64,000 bases of DNA from Hymenobacter rubidus (GCF_016734815.1 NZ_JAERQF010000005.1:62001-126000), one strand, 5' to 3'. Shown: positions 1 through 10,642, numbered from the stretch's first letter. The notes: generated by a model from the letters alone, not told the origin. Numbers and translations: made by a program.

Positions 1-3000
1 CGTGTTCGGATTAAAGGTCGAGTCCTGGCTCAGCCACACATAGTCCTGCCATTGCTGGGCCAGGGTGCTGCCCGCGCCAATGTTGGTCACGTTCCAGGCC
101 ATCTGCATGGTCTGGCCCGAATACACCGTGTCGGGGTTCTGAATGAAGCTCACGCGCAAGTCCGGCAGCTCGCGCAGCCCGAAGGTTTGCACCGGACCGG
201 GCGTGCTGAAGCAGGCATTGCGCGCCACCACGCGCCACTTGTAGTCGGCCCCGTACGGAATGGGCCCGCTGTAGGTGTATTGGAGCGAGTTGATGCCGCT
301 GACCACGGGCGTGGCCGGCTGGGTGCCGGCCGTGGGCCACACGTACACGTCGTACAGGGCATTGGCCCCGGCCGGGCTCCACGAGAAGGTGAGCGGCAGG
401 CTCAGGCCGTTGGCCCCGTCGATGGGTTGCAACTGGCCCACCACGCCGGGAGCGGTCATGGCCGGGTTGATGCTTACGGCCTGGCTGAACGGATAGGTGC
501 AGCCCGCCGCGTTGGTCACCGTCACAGAGTAAGTGGTGGCCGCCGTGGGCGAGTCGGTGATGCTGGCCGTGGTCTGGCCGCCGGGGCTCCAGAGGTAGGT
601 GGCGCCGGGGCCGGCGTTGCTTACCGTCAGGGTCACGGGCTGGCCGGTGCACACCTGCGAGGCCGTGCTGGCGAAGGTGGGAGTGGGCAGCACCGTGATG
701 GTGCTGGTGGCCGTGGCCGCGCAGCCGTTGGCGTCGCTGTAGCTATAGGTAATGGTGAACGTGCCCACACCCGCCGTACTGGGGCTAAATTGCCCGCCGC
801 TCACGCCCACGCCGGAGTAGCTGCCGCCGGCTGGCGAGCCGCCCGTGAGGGTGAAGGCCGCGCTGCCCTGGCACCGCGGCCCGAAGGCGGCCAGCGTCAC
901 GTTGGGCAGGGCATTCACGGTCAGGGGCTGAGTGGCAGTGCTGGTCACACCGTTCAGCGTGTAGGAGTAGGTGATGGTGTGCGTGCCCGTGCCCGCCGTG
1001 AGGGGGTTGAACTGGTTGCTGCTCACGCCGGGGCCGCTGTACGTGCCGCCGGCTGGCGAGCCCCCGGTGAGGGCAAACGTGCCCGAGTTGATACACACCG
1101 CCGCCTGCGTCGTCAGCGTCACGGGGATTACCGTGAAGCTGCCGGTGCTGGTGCCCGAGCCGCCAGGCGCTGTTACCGTAACGGGGCCGGTGCTGGCCCC
1201 GGCTGGTACCGTAGCCGTGATACTGCTGGCTGATGCTACTGTGAAACTGGCTGCTACACCATTGAACGCAACAGAAGTTGCGCCAGTGAAGTTGGTCCCC
1301 GTAATGGTGACACTGGTACCGGCCGTTCCGGTACTAGGCGTGAAGCTGGCGATGGCAGGGGCCGGGTTCACCACAAAATTGCTGGCCGAAGCGGCCGTAC
1401 CACCCGGTGCCGTTACCGTAATGGGGCCAGTACTAGCACCCGATGGTACCTGCGCCGTAATGCTGGTATTTGTTACTCCTGAGAACGTGGCTGAGGCACC
1501 GTTAAAGCTCACATTAGTGGTGCCCGTAAAGTTGGTGCCTGTAATGGTAACTGTGGTGCCCGTAGTGCCGCCGGTGGGGGTGAAGCTGACGATGGTGGGC
1601 GTGGCCAGCACAGTGAAGCTACTAGCGCTAATAGCTGTGCCACCGCCCGTGGTGAGGCTGATAGGGCCGGTGCTGGCGCCACTGGGAACGTTCACGGTTA
1701 TCTGTGTGCCAGTGCCGTTCACCACATAGCCGGGGGCCGAAGTGCCGTTGAAGCTCACTACGGTAGTGCCCTGGAAGTTGCCGCCCGAAATGACAACACT
1801 AGTGCCCACACCGCCGCTGCTGGGAGCAAAAGAGGTGATAACCGGTACCGGAATTACCGCAAAATTGGTGGTGCTCACAGCCGAGCCACCCGGCGTCGTT
1901 ACCGAAATGGGGCCGGTGCTCGCGCCGCCTGGTACAGTCGTACTGATGCTGGTGGCCGAGTTCAGTACGAAGCCCGCCGAAGTACCGTTGAAGCGCACGC
2001 TGCTGGCGTTGGTGAAGTCCGTGCCCGTAATGGTTACGGCCGTGTTCACAGGGCCGCTGCCAGGCGTAAAACTAGTGATGGAGGGCATCGGTGCCAGCAC
2101 CGTAAAGCTGGTGTTGCTGTACACCGTGCCCGCCGAGCCCGTAACGCGAATGGCGCCGGTAGTAGCCCCAGCCGGCACGGTCACTGTAATGCTGGTGCCG
2201 GCCCCATTTACCGTGAAGCTCGGCGCGTTGGTGCCGTTGAAGGCCACAACGGTGGCATTTTGCAGATTGACGCCCGTGATGGTCACGACATCACCTACTA
2301 CGCCGCTGGTAGGCGTGAATGAGGTGATGCTCATCACCGCGAAATTAGTGGCACTGGTTGCCGTGCCGCTGGGATTGGTTATCACAATGGGCCCACTCAC
2401 AGCATTGTTTGGCACAATAAAGTACACACTGGTGGGTGACTGGATGGTGTAGCTAGTCACCGTAATTCCACCCACCGTGATGCCGGTGAGGGTGCTGAAG
2501 TTCGTGCCCGTAACCGTGACGCCGGTGCCCACGGGGCCACTGGCCGGCGTAAAGCTTGTGATGGTGGGCGTCAGGCTCAGCACCGTGAAGTCGGTGGTCG
2601 TCGTGTAGCTGCCGGCTGGCGTGTATACCGTAATACGCCCTGTAGTAGCACCAGCTGGTACTACCGCTGTGAGCCCAGTGCTGGTGACGCCCGAGAACGT
2701 GGCCGAACTATTGTTAAAATATAGTTGGGTCGTGCCGTTCAAATTAGTACCCGTTACGTTCACGCTGGTGCCCGGCAGCCCGCTGGTGGGCGAAAAGCCG
2801 GTGATGATGGGGGCGCCCACTACCGTAAACGGTGTAGCCGATGTGGCCGTACCGCCCAGCGTAGTCACCGTGATGGGGCCGGTGCTGGCACCAGTGGGCA
2901 CGTAGGCCGTGATGTAGCCCGGCCCGTAACCACTGATGTAGGTGGAATTGACCCCGCCGCTAAACGTAACGGTGCCGCCGTTAGCGAAGCCCGTGCCGTA

Positions 3001-6000
3001 AATCGTGACATAAGAGTTCACCGTGCCGAAACTGGGCGAGAGGCTCGTAATGGTCGGGGCCGGTATGATGGTGAAGTCACTGTTTTGAACGCCCGTGCCA
3101 GCTGGCGTCGTCACCGAAATCGGCCCGGTGGTGGCACCCGCAGGCACGGTCACCGTGAGCTGGGTGTTGCCTGTGACGGTGATGTTTGTGCCGGCTGTGC
3201 CGTTGAAACTCACCCCGGTGGCGCCTGTAAAGCCCGAACCGTATACCGTTACCACATTGCCTACAGCTGCAGCGTTATAGGTGCTGTTCGGCCCGTAGCC
3301 GTAGCTCACCACCACGCTGGGCGTCACGGTGAATATGCTGCCGCTGGTGCCGGTGCCAGTGGGCGTCGTTACTTTAATTAGCCCGTCGGTGGCACCTGTC
3401 GGCACGATGGCCCTGATATTTGTGGCCGATACCACCGTGTAGGTAGCCGACGTGCCATTGAACAGTACCTGAGTAGCTCCTGTGAAATAGTACCCGAAAA
3501 GGTCCACGGTGGTACCCACCGGTCCGGACGTGGGTGAGAAATAGCTGATGCTGGGCAGTGGTACCACCGTGAAGCTGCTGGCCGAAGCAGCCGTGCCACC
3601 CGGTGTGACCACCGTAATCAGGCCGGTGGTGGCCCCATACGGTACCGTCGCGGTAATAGTGGTGGCCGATACTAGGGTGAAGTTGCTGCCAGTGCCGTTG
3701 AACAGCACCTGGGAAGCCCCGCCAAAGTTGGTGCCTGTAAGCGTGACCGCTGTGCCAGCTACCCCGCTCGTGGGTGAGAAACTGGTGATGGTGGGTGCGG
3801 GCACCACTACGTAGTCGGTGGCCGAAGCAGCCGTGCCGCCCGGCGCTACTACACTGATTGGGCCCGTAGTTGCTCCGGCAGGAACCGTAGCGAAAATTGA
3901 CGTGCTTGAAACAGACGGGCTAACCGCGGCCACGCCGTTGAAGCGCACCGCTGTGGCCCCTGTGAAACCAGTGCCGGTGATAGTAACGCCATCGCCTACC
4001 TTGCCGCTAAGGGGTGAAAAGGACGTAATAGTCACGGCTGGCGTCACCGTGAAAGATGTTAGGCTGGTGCCCGTGCCCAGGGGCGTGGTGATGGCAATGA
4101 GGCCGGTGGTGGCGCCAGCCGGTACCGTGAAGGTGAGCTGTGTGGCACCGACCACCGAGAAGGTGGTGGCAGCTGTACCGTTTAGCGTTACGCCCGTGGC
4201 CCCGGTAAAGCCCGAGCCCGTTACGGTTACAACCGTACCTACGGGGCCAAATGCAGGGGTGAAGCTGCTGATGGTGGGCGTGGCTGGCAGCGTGAAGCTG
4301 GCCAGATAAGCGCGCGACTGCCCGTTAGCAGTGAGGAAGTCACCGCCTACCAGCAGGGTGTCTGCGCTTAGGGTGAAATCATCCACCTTATTATCGAGCT
4401 GTGCTACAAACACTGGGGTGCTGGCCACCGGCCCAAACACAGCCGTTCGGCCCGCTGACAAGCTGCCTGCCTGCGTGAAGACCCCTCCCGCTATCACGCG
4501 GGTGTCAGTGGCCGTCAGCCCGTACACTCCGTTGTTCAAATTAGGGTTCCAGGTCGTGGCGGCAGCAGTCGTCTTATCAAGAGCGGCGGCGTAGTTGCGG
4601 GGCTGGCCACCGGCGTTGGTAAAAAAGCCGCCCGCGTACACGGCCGTGCTGTTCACGCCCAGCGCATACACGCTGCTATTGGCGCTGGGGTTCCAAGCAG
4701 TAAGCGCGTTGCTGCCAGTGGCGAAGGCCGCCAGCCGGTTGCGCGTTTGTCCGGCAATGGTGGTGAAATCACCCCCCGTGTAGAGCGTGCTGCCGTCTAA
4801 GGTCAGGGCGCGCACCGTAGCGTTAGGAGCAGGGTTGAAGCCACTCACCAATGCATCCGAGGCCACATCGTAGGCCGCCAGGTAGTTGCGCGGCGAGCCA
4901 TAGCCGGAATAAAAACCACCACCTACATACACGGTGGAAGCCGTCGCAGCCAAGCTTATCACCGGAGCAGAGCCGGCTTGGTAGCCCTGCGAGTATAGTG
5001 CAGCATTAAACCCCGTATCAGCCCCGGTCAGATTATTAAGGGCAAATAGTCCGCCCTTATAACCTGTGCTGGAGTTGTAAGTGTACATCCCCCCGCCCAC
5101 GTACAGTTTCGAGCCTACCGCTACCAATGCATATACTGGTCCGTTCGAAAAATTGGCATTGAATCCGCTTAGTACCTGACCCGTGCGCACCGAATAGGCA
5201 AACAGGCCGTTTCGGTTTAGTGCCTTGCCCAGCGTGAAATTGCCGCCCGCCAGCACATCGCTGCCGTTGCGGGCCAGCGTATACACGGTGTTGTTCAGGC
5301 TAGGGTCCCAGCCGGTAAGGGCCGCCGTGCTCAAGTTGAAGGCTGCCAGCCGGTTGCGCTGGGGCGAGCCTGCTGCCGTGCCCACCTGCGTGAAGGTGCC
5401 ACCTACGTACAGGGTGGTGCCGTCGGTGGCAAGGGCCTGGGCCTGGCCATAGCTGCCGAAAGCCACCGTGAAGCTGCCGTCGTCGAAGCCTGTCGTCTTG
5501 TCAAAGCTGTTTACCGAGGACTGGTTCCGGCTGGCCCCGTTGCTGTTGGTATAGTAGTAGAAGTCACCGGCTACGTAAAGCCGGCTGCCGGACACCACCA
5601 TGCTGCTGGCCGGGGAACCGTAGTAGCTACTAAAGCTTGGCGGGCTGAATGCCGTGTTTACCTGCCCGGTGCTGGTAAGCGAGGCCAGCCGGGCTTTGGT
5701 CTGGTAATTCAGGTAGTTGAAGCTGCCGCCGGCTACCATGGCCGTGCCGCTCAGGGCCAAGGCCTGCACCGTGCTGTTAGCATTGGGGTTCCAGGCGGTG
5801 AGCGCACCCGTGCCCAGCGTGAAGGCCGCGAGGTTGTTGCGTGGGCTGCCACCGGCCTGCGAGAAATTGCCGCCCGCAAACAGTGTTGTGCCATCGGTGG
5901 CCAATCCGGTCACCGTTCCGTTGACGGTTGGGGCAAAGCCGCTCAACGCTCCAGTGGTTTTGTTCAGTCCCAAAATGTTGCTGACTGGGCTCCCGTTGAA

Positions 6001-9000
6001 GTAGTAAAGGTTGCCGCCTACGTACAGCGTGCTGCCTACCATGGCCAGTACCTGGGGAGCATACCCATAATAGCTTGCGTAGTTAAAATTAGCCACAAAA
6101 CCGGTATTGGCTGAGCCTGTAGCGGCGTCCAACGCCACTAGCCCGTTCTGGGTCTGATACTTGAGGTAGTTGAAGCTGCCGCCGGCTACCACTGTGCTGC
6201 CGTTCAGGCTCAGCGTTTCCACGGTGCCGTCGGCGTTGGGGTCCCAGCCGGTGAGGGCACCGGTGCTCAGCGCAAAGGCCGCTAGCCGGTTGCGCACAGT
6301 GCTGGGGCCTGTGCCCACGCTGGTAAATGTTCCCCCCACAAAGAGTGTGGTGCCGTCCGTAGCTAGGGCATAAACAGGACTGTTGGGCTGCGGGTTGAAG
6401 GCGGCCACGCCTGCGCCGGTCGTTTTGCTTACCGCTGCCAGGTATTGCCGGCTAAGGCCACCAATGGTGGAGTAGTTGCCGCCTGCATACAGGGTGCTGC
6501 CAACTACGGCCAAGGCCATCACCGTACTGTTGGGACTCGGGTTGAAGGCGGCATCCACTTGTCCTGTTCCGGTATTTAGGGCCGCGAGGTAAGGCCGGTT
6601 GGCCGCAACTTTCAGCAGCGAAAGGCTGCTGCCGAAGGCCACAATGCCGGAGCCATCGGTCGCCAATCCGTCGATGGCGCTGTTGGCGCTGGGGTCCCAA
6701 GTGGTGAGGGCGCCGGTGCTCAGGGTGTAGGCCGCCAAGTAGTTGCGCGCTGTGCCCGGTCCAGTGCCGATGAGGGTAAAGTTGCCGCCCGTAAACAGCG
6801 TGGTACCGTCGGTGACCACGGCATTCACCGATGAGTTGGGGCGGGGATTGAAAGTAGTAGCCAGCCCCGTCGTTTTGTCCACGGCCGCCAGGTACTGGCG
6901 GCTTTGCCCACCAATGGCGCTGAAGTAACCGCCCACGTACAAGTTGCTGCCGGCCAGCGCCAGTGCCAATACCGTGCTGTTGGGGCTGGGGTTGAAGGCG
7001 TTCAGCGTGTTGGTTGCTGTGGCAAAAGAAGCGAGGTACTGCCGGGATGCCCCACCAATATTGCTGAACGAGCCGCCCACATATAGCGTCCCCACGGTAG
7101 CGTCAAACGCTAGGTCTGTGACGGTGCTGTTGGCGGCCGGGTTCCAAGCTGTGGCCACGCCAGTAGTCAGGTCGAGCCCCGCCAGATAGGCTCGGCTTTG
7201 ACCGCCAATGCTGCTGAACGAACCGCCCGCATACAGCGTCGTGCCGGATGCTACCAGCGTGTTCACCGTTGAGTTGGCCGCAGCATCAAAAGGAGCCAGT
7301 GCCGCGCCGGTCGTCGGACTCACGGCTGCCAGGTAGGGCCGTGTTTGCCCACCAATTTGGTTAAATGACCCACCTACGTACAGCGTCCCGCCCTGCAGCA
7401 CCAGCGCCTGCACCGTGCTGTTAGGGTCGGGCGCGAAGGCCGGGTCCACGGTGTTGTTGGCGAGAACGTGCGCCAAGTTGCGGCGCGGCAACGTTCCCAA
7501 GGAAGTAAACGAACCGCCCACAAACCAGCCGCCGCTGCCATCAGGAATGGTGGTATACACCGTGCCATAAACAAAGGGCCAAGTAGAAGACGGCTGGTCA
7601 TTGCTGGTTGTCAGCAAAGTAGAAGTACCGGTTGGTATCCCTGTTTGGGTGTGGCTGCCAGCTATGTACAAGGTCGGTCCATCGGCTAGCAGGTCCTGTA
7701 CCGACGAGTTAGTGCCGATAGTTGGTACTACGGCACCAGTGCTGGTGTTCAACGCTACCAGGTAGCGGGTAGGCAGGCTCTGGGTCTGCACCATGTCTCC
7801 GCCCGCGTATAGGGTAGTGCCTATCAAGGCTAAGCTACGCACGGTATTGCCGGTGCCCAGGTCTAGGCTGGTAGCTGCGCCGGTTGCGGCATTTAGTGCC
7901 GCCAAAAAGTAGCGCGGCTGCCCGCCAATAGTAGTAAACTGCCCACCTGCGTACAAAGTGCCGCCACTAACGAGCAACGCCTGCACGCTGGAATTGGGGT
8001 TAGGATTAAAACTTAAATCAACCGTGTTGGCCGCTGTGATATGCACTAGGTTGTTGCGGTTTATGTTGCCCACTTGGCTGAATGCACCACCTACATACCA
8101 GCCGCCGCTGCCGTCAGATGCGGTAGCATACACGGTGCCGTTTATCACCGGCCAGTTGGCTGTAGGTGCATCTGAGGTGGTGCTCAACTGCGCCGAATAA
8201 CCTGTGTAAAACCCCACACTGGAAAACTGCCCGCCCACGAACAATGTTGTACCGTCCACCAGCAGCGCGTTTACTGCACCGCTCGTGCCGGGATAAGGCA
8301 TGCGCAGCCCCGTACTAAGGTCATAGGCGGCTAAATTGCGGGCCGGAGCGCCCTGAGCGCTCGAGAAGCCGCCGCCCACATACAAAGCCGTGCCCAGCCG
8401 GGCCAGTGCATTGGGCCGGCTGTTTAAGTTGGGGTTGAAGGTAGTCGCCGCCCCGGTGGTCGCGTCAAGAGCCGCTAAGCGGTTCCGTACCGCGCCGCCT
8501 ACTATCGTAAAATCACCGCCCACATACAGCGTTGTGCCATTCAGCAGCAAGGTGCTTACCGTTCCGTTTGGGGCGGGTCCGAAGTTGGGGTCCAACGTAT
8601 TATCGGCTCTGATGTGTGCCAGGTTGCTCCAGTTGGCACCGCCCACTTGGCTGAACGAGCCGCCCACATACCAGCCGCCGCTTCCATCAGGCACCGTGGT
8701 ATTCACCGTGCCATTGATGAATGGCCAGCCAGCTGCCGGCACGTCTGAGGCAGTACCCAGCAAGGTACTGTAACCAGTGTTGTACCCAAATCCTTGGAAC
8801 GCGCCCCCCGCATAAGTCGTTGTGCCATCCACCACCAGCGCCGTTACCTGTCCGTCGGCCTGGGTGTGGGTCACACGTGCGCCGGTGGCCGTGCTGAATG
8901 CCGCTATGTTCGGACAAAGGCTACCGCCCACCCGCTGAAACTGACCACCTGCCAGCAGGCGAGTTCCATTCAGGGCCAGCGTGTTCACAGGCCCGTCGAG

Positions 9001-9567
9001 ATTAGGGTCAAAATTCTGCACAGCACCTGTGGAAGCATCGAGTGCGCCGAGGTATTTGCGCGGAAGCCCGCTCAACGTCGTGAAGTCACCTCCGATATAC
9101 AAAGTGCCAGCATTCAATAGCAGGGCCCGCACGGTGGCGTTAGCGCCTGCTCCGAAGCTGGCGTCCACCGCATTCGCACTGGTAACGTGCACCAGGTTCT
9201 GCTTGGCTACTCCACCCACCTGCGTGAACGAGCCGCCCAGGTACCAGCCGCCCGCCCCGTCCGGTGCCGAACAGTTCACTGTGCCCGTCACCTTGGGGAA
9301 GGCGGGGTTGGGTGTGTCGCCTGGCCCGGGCAGTAGGGCGGCCGCTCCGGTGGGCGTGCCCACCTGCGTAAACGAGCCGCCCACGTACTGGACGCCGCCT
9401 TGGCGGTAAGTCACATTCACGGAGCCGTCGGTTTGGGGGCCGGGCGGCAAGAGCTGTTGAGCATGAATCTGTGGTATGCTTATCAGTAGCCATGCCAGAG
9501 CCAGGAGCAATTGCCAATGCCCCACCCGGGGTCGCAGCAGATTTAGCAGAAAGTCAAGGTGTTTCAA
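1..9567 (-). CDS. Giant secreted kelch-like/IPT-TIG repeat protein (3' end outside window)
   Basis: At least 3,189 codons stay open from 9567 to the left edge; the stop codon is outside the window. The chosen start is TTG at 9565-9567, giving MKHLDFLLNLL and then a hydrophobic core ending IHAQ, a good signal peptidase I site; GTG 14 codons later is an alternative, and no ATG was seen nearby. Residues about 45-1760 are roughly 35 short repeats of the type LYVGGSFxxIGGxxRxxLA, typical of delta-60/kelch-like beta-propellers. Residues about 1763-2815 are 13 IPT/TIG domains of about 81 residues, each opening with a variant of ITSFTPTSG. Then come PKD/SprB-like repeats (GGSPAGGTYSG), a fibronectin III-like domain and a CARDB-like domain at the edge. 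It is likely a cell-surface or released adhesin. A T9SS sorting domain is expected but cannot be seen. The family type is clear; the ligand is unknown. Confidence 0.88.
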   Translation of the reverse strand, partial: MKHLDFLLNLLRPRVGHWQLLLALAWLLISIPQIHAQQLLPPGPQTDGSVNVTYRQGGVQYVGGSFTQVGTPTGAAALLPGPGDTPNPAFPKVTGTVNCSAPDGAGGWYLGGSFTQVGGVAKQNLVHVTSANAVDASFGAGANATVRALLLNAGTLYIGGDFTTLSGLPRKYLGALDASTGAVQNFDPNLDGPVNTLALNGTRLLAGGQFQRVGGSLCPNIAAFSTATGARVTHTQADGQVTALVVDGTTTYAGGAFQGFGYNTGYSTLLGTASDVPAAGWPFINGTVNTTVPDGSGGWYVGGSFSQVGGANWSNLAHIRADNTLDPNFGPAPNGTVSTLLLNGTTLYVGGDFTIVGGAVRNRLAALDATTGAATTFNPNLNSRPNALARLGTALYVGGGFSSAQGAPARNLAAYDLSTGLRMPYPGTSGAVNALLVDGTTLFVGGQFSSVGFYTGYSAQLSTTSDAPTANWPVINGTVYATASDGSGGWYVGGAFSQVGNINRNNLVHITAANTVDLSFNPNPNSSVQALLVSGGTLYAGGQFTTIGGQPRYFLAALNAATGAATSLDLGTGNTVRSLALIGTTLYAGGDMVQTQSLPTRYLVALNTSTGAVVPTIGTNSSVQDLLADGPTLYIAGSHTQTGIPTGTSTLLTTSNDQPSSTWPFVYGTVYTTIPDGSGGWFVGGSFTSLGTLPRRNLAHVLANNTVDPAFAPDPNSTVQALVLQGGTLYVGGSFNQIGGQTRPYLAAVSPTTGAALAPFDAAANSTVNTLVASGTTLYAGGSFSSIGGQSRAYLAGLDLTTGVATAWNPAANSTVTDLAFDATVGTLYVGGSFSNIGGASRQYLASFATATNTLNAFNPSPNSTVLALALAGSNLYVGGYFSAIGGQSRQYLAAVDKTTGLATTFNPRPNSSVNAVVTDGTTLFTGGNFTLIGTGPGTARNYLAAYTLSTGALTTWDPSANSAIDGLATDGSGIVAFGSSLSLLKVAANRPYLAALNTGTGQVDAAFNPSPNSTVMALAVVGSTLYAGGNYSTIGGLSRQYLAAVSKTTGAGVAAFNPQPNSPVYALATDGTTLFVGGTFTSVGTGPSTVRNRLAAFALSTGALTGWDPNADGTVETLSLNGSTVVAGGSFNYLKYQTQNGLVALDAATGSANTGFVANFNYASYYGYAPQVLAMVGSTLYVGGNLYYFNGSPVSNILGLNKTTGALSGFAPTVNGTVTGLATDGTTLFAGGNFSQAGGSPRNNLAAFTLGTGALTAWNPNANSTVQALALSGTAMVAGGSFNYLNYQTKARLASLTSTGQVNTAFSPPSFSSYYGSPASSMVVSGSRLYVAGDFYYYTNSNGASRNQSSVNSFDKTTGFDDGSFTVAFGSYGQAQALATDGTTLYVGGTFTQVGTAAGSPQRNRLAAFNLSTAALTGWDPSLNNTVYTLARNGSDVLAGGNFTLGKALNRNGLFAYSVRTGQVLSGFNANFSNGPVYALVAVGSKLYVGGGMYTYNSSTGYKGGLFALNNLTGADTGFNAALYSQGYQAGSAPVISLAATASTVYVGGGFYSGYGSPRNYLAAYDVASDALVSGFNPAPNATVRALTLDGSTLYTGGDFTTIAGQTRNRLAAFATGSNALTAWNPSANSSVYALGVNSTAVYAGGFFTNAGGQPRNYAAALDKTTAAATTWNPNLNNGVYGLTATDTRVIAGGVFTQAGSLSAGRTAVFGPVASTPVFVAQLDNKVDDFTLSADTLLVGGDFLTANGQSRAYLASFTLPATPTISSFTPAFGPVGTVVTVTGSGFTGATGVTLNGTAATTFSVVGATQLTFTVPAGATTGLIAITTPLGTGTSLTSFTVTPAVTITSFSPLSGKVGDGVTITGTGFTGATAVRFNGVAAVSPSVSSTSIFATVPAGATTGPISVVAPGGTAASATDYVVVPAPTITSFSPTSGVAGTAVTLTGTNFGGASQVLFNGTGSNFTLVSATTITATVPYGATTGLITVVTPGGTAASASSFTVVPLPSISYFSPTSGPVGTTVDLFGYYFTGATQVLFNGTSATYTVVSATNIRAIVPTGATDGLIKVTTPTGTGTSGSIFTVTPSVVVSYGYGPNSTYNAAAVGNVVTVYGSGFTGATGVSFNGTAGTNITVTGNTQLTVTVPAGATTGPISVTTPAGTGVQNSDFTIIPAPTITSLSPSFGTVNSYVTIYGTGFANGGTVTFSGGVNSTYISGYGPGYITAYVPTGASTGPITVTTLGGTATSATPFTVVGAPIITGFSPTSGLPGTSVNVTGTNLNGTTQLYFNNSSATFSGVTSTGLTAVVPAGATTGRITVYTPAGSYTTTTDFTVLSLTPTITSFTPASGPVGTGVTVTGTNFSTLTGITVGGITVTSYTIQSPTSVYFIVPNNAVSGPIVITNPSGTATSATNFAVMSITSFTPTSGVVGDVVTITGVNLQNATVVAFNGTNAPSFTVNGAGTSITVTVPAGATTGAIRVTGSAGTVYSNTSFTVLAPMPSITSFTPGSGPVNTAVTITGTDFTNASSVRFNGTSAGFVLNSATSISTTVPGGASTGPISVTTPGGSAVSTTNFAVIPVPVITSFAPSSGGVGTSVVISGGNFQGTTVVSFNGTSAPGYVVNGTGTQITVNVPSGASTGPISLTTGGGTAISASSFTVLATPTIVSFTPTGGTTGTTVTITGTNFTGTTNVSFNGASATFSGVTNTSITAQVPSGASTGPITVTAPGGTAASASNFVVNPAPAIASFTPSTGTAGTSVTITGTNFTGATSVAFNGVAASFTVASASSITATVPAGASTGPVTVTAPGGSGTSTGSFTVIPVTLTTQAAVCINSGTFALTGGSPAGGTYSGPGVSSNQFNPLTAGTGTHTITYSYTLNGVTSTATQPLTVNALPNVTLAAFGPRCQGSAAFTLTGGSPAGGSYSGVGVSGGQFSPSTAGVGTFTITYSYSDANGCAATATSTITVLPTPTFASTASQVCTGQPVTLTVSNAGPGATYLWSPGGQTTASITDSPTAATTYSVTVTNAAGCTYPFSQAVSINPAMTAPGVVGQLQPIDGANGLSLPLTFSWSPAGANALYDVYVWPTAGTQPATPVVSGINSLQYTYSGPIPYGADYKWRVVARNACFSTPGPVQTFGLRELPDLRVSFIQNPDTVYSGQTMQMAWNVTNIGAGSTLAQQWQDYVWLSQDSTFNPNT

Positions 9568-9799
9568 GGCAGTAAGAATTAAGGTTGAGGAGAAAGCAAG
9601 GCTATTCGGAAAAGGGCTTTGTGTGCAGGCAGTTGTATTGATAGGTTTATTCCGCAGAAACTCTTATAGGCTTCTGACCATGTTGAGACTGGTAAGCAAG
9701 GCAGCTCTTTGTCCGGCGTATTTGCCGGAATGCCAAGCCGCTAGCAGTGCTTGGTTGCGTGTTGAGTAAGCTGCATAACAGGGGTTGCCTTTGCTCGAT

Positions 9800-10170
9800 A
9801 TACCCGTTGCTTTTCTGAGTTGCCATCCCGTCCGATGCAAGAGCGTTGACGCCGGCGCGAGCTATAGCCAGGCAAATCAACGGCGTGCTGATGATATAAA
9901 AAAATGAATTATTTATAATACTATTTCAACTATTCCTAATTCGGGAATTAGATATTTTTGTCTTGAAAAATACATATTACATATAGTCGATACGAATAAA
10001 AAAATTACTGCTATAACGGCCCTGCGCTCCCCCCTAATGCCCCAAACGGTTCGGTTCCGAACGCGCCGCAGCGCGGCAGCAAGGGCTAAGAAACATGGCC
10101 AAGGGCGAGCCGCTCCCGCCGCGACGGCCCTAGGGGAATTGGTCGTCGCGGCGCGGCTATCCAGCAACTG
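9800..10170. repeat. Diverged duplicated intergenic block, copy 1
   Basis: Aligns by eye with 12715-13060. Shared pieces in the same order are CTGAGTTGCC, GAGCTATAGCC / AAGCTATGGCC, CAAATCAAC, GATATAAAAAAA, TAATACTATT, AAATACATAT, TATAACGGCC / TATAGGCC and GGGGAATTGGTCG. Spacing is similar with small indels. Both copies lie upstream of minus-strand genes encoding secreted proteins. The role is unknown: it could be a promoter or leader module, or the remnant of a mobile element. Confidence 0.6.
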
Positions 10171-10359
10171 AGGCCACGTTCGTGGGCGTCGGGTTCACGC
10201 GGGACGGGCCCCGCAGGGCACCGGTATGGGCATTAGCAGGGAAGTGCGAACGCCGTGCTGGCCAACGCAGGCGGTGCGCCACCGCGTGGGGCCGTGGGCG
10301 CTACCAGAATGACCGCGCACGGCGATGCCAATGAATAGCTGAAGTAATCAATACCGTTC

Positions 10360-10397
10360 GAGCGGTTTCGGAATCGGCGTACGTTCCGAAACCGCTC
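10360..10397. repeat. Perfect 14-bp-stem inverted repeat
   Basis: The arms GAGCGGTTTCGGAA and TTCCGAAACCGCTC are perfectly complementary around a 10-nt loop. There is no T-tract on either side and no adjacent gene end, so it is not an obvious intrinsic terminator. It could be an operator, an element end or an RNA hairpin. Confidence 0.7.
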
Positions 10398-10590
10398 TGG
10401 GAACCGGGGTAGCTAAAACGGCCCCGATTCCAATGCGTTCAACCGCCATCAAGGTCATCGGGCTTTCTGTACGCCGGAAAAGAGTATAGTGGAAAGAGGA
10501 GGCCGGTGCTTGTCCGGGCTGAGAAATAGCAGCAGGCCCCACGCCCACACAGCCATCGGTCCGGTGAATGGCCCGGTGTTGGTGAGACCC

Positions 10591-10618
10591 GGGCTGCCGG
10601 CATTGCTGTCGGCAGCCC
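10591..10618 (-). terminator. Hairpin downstream of the DUF6252-like gene
   Basis: The stem GGGCTGCCG / CGGCAGCCC is perfect over 9 bp with a 10-nt loop and starts 24 nt past the stop codon at 10643. No U-tract follows, so termination is inferred from position and stem strength only. Confidence 0.5.
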
Positions 10619-10642
10619 GCCCCGTTTGTCGGGGGAAAACCC

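Larger units (their letters stand above)
9568..10642. other. Gene-poor gap with duplicated AT-rich block and hairpins
   Basis: About 1.1 kb without a convincing gene. It contains an AT-rich stretch (9890-10010) belonging to a block that recurs at 12.7-13.1 kb, a 14-bp-stem inverted repeat at 10360-10397 and a terminator-like hairpin at 10591-10618. Short open frames here have no family resemblance and no signal or lipoprotein features. The promoter of the giant repeat gene should lie here, but I could not pick a clear box. Confidence 0.6.

Noticed and set aside
971..4309. Series of plus-strand frames with repeated VTVMGPVLAPAGT-type motifs
   Set aside because: These are the antisense image of the 13 IPT/TIG repeats in the minus-strand giant gene, in which the continuous frame, signal peptide and domains are found.
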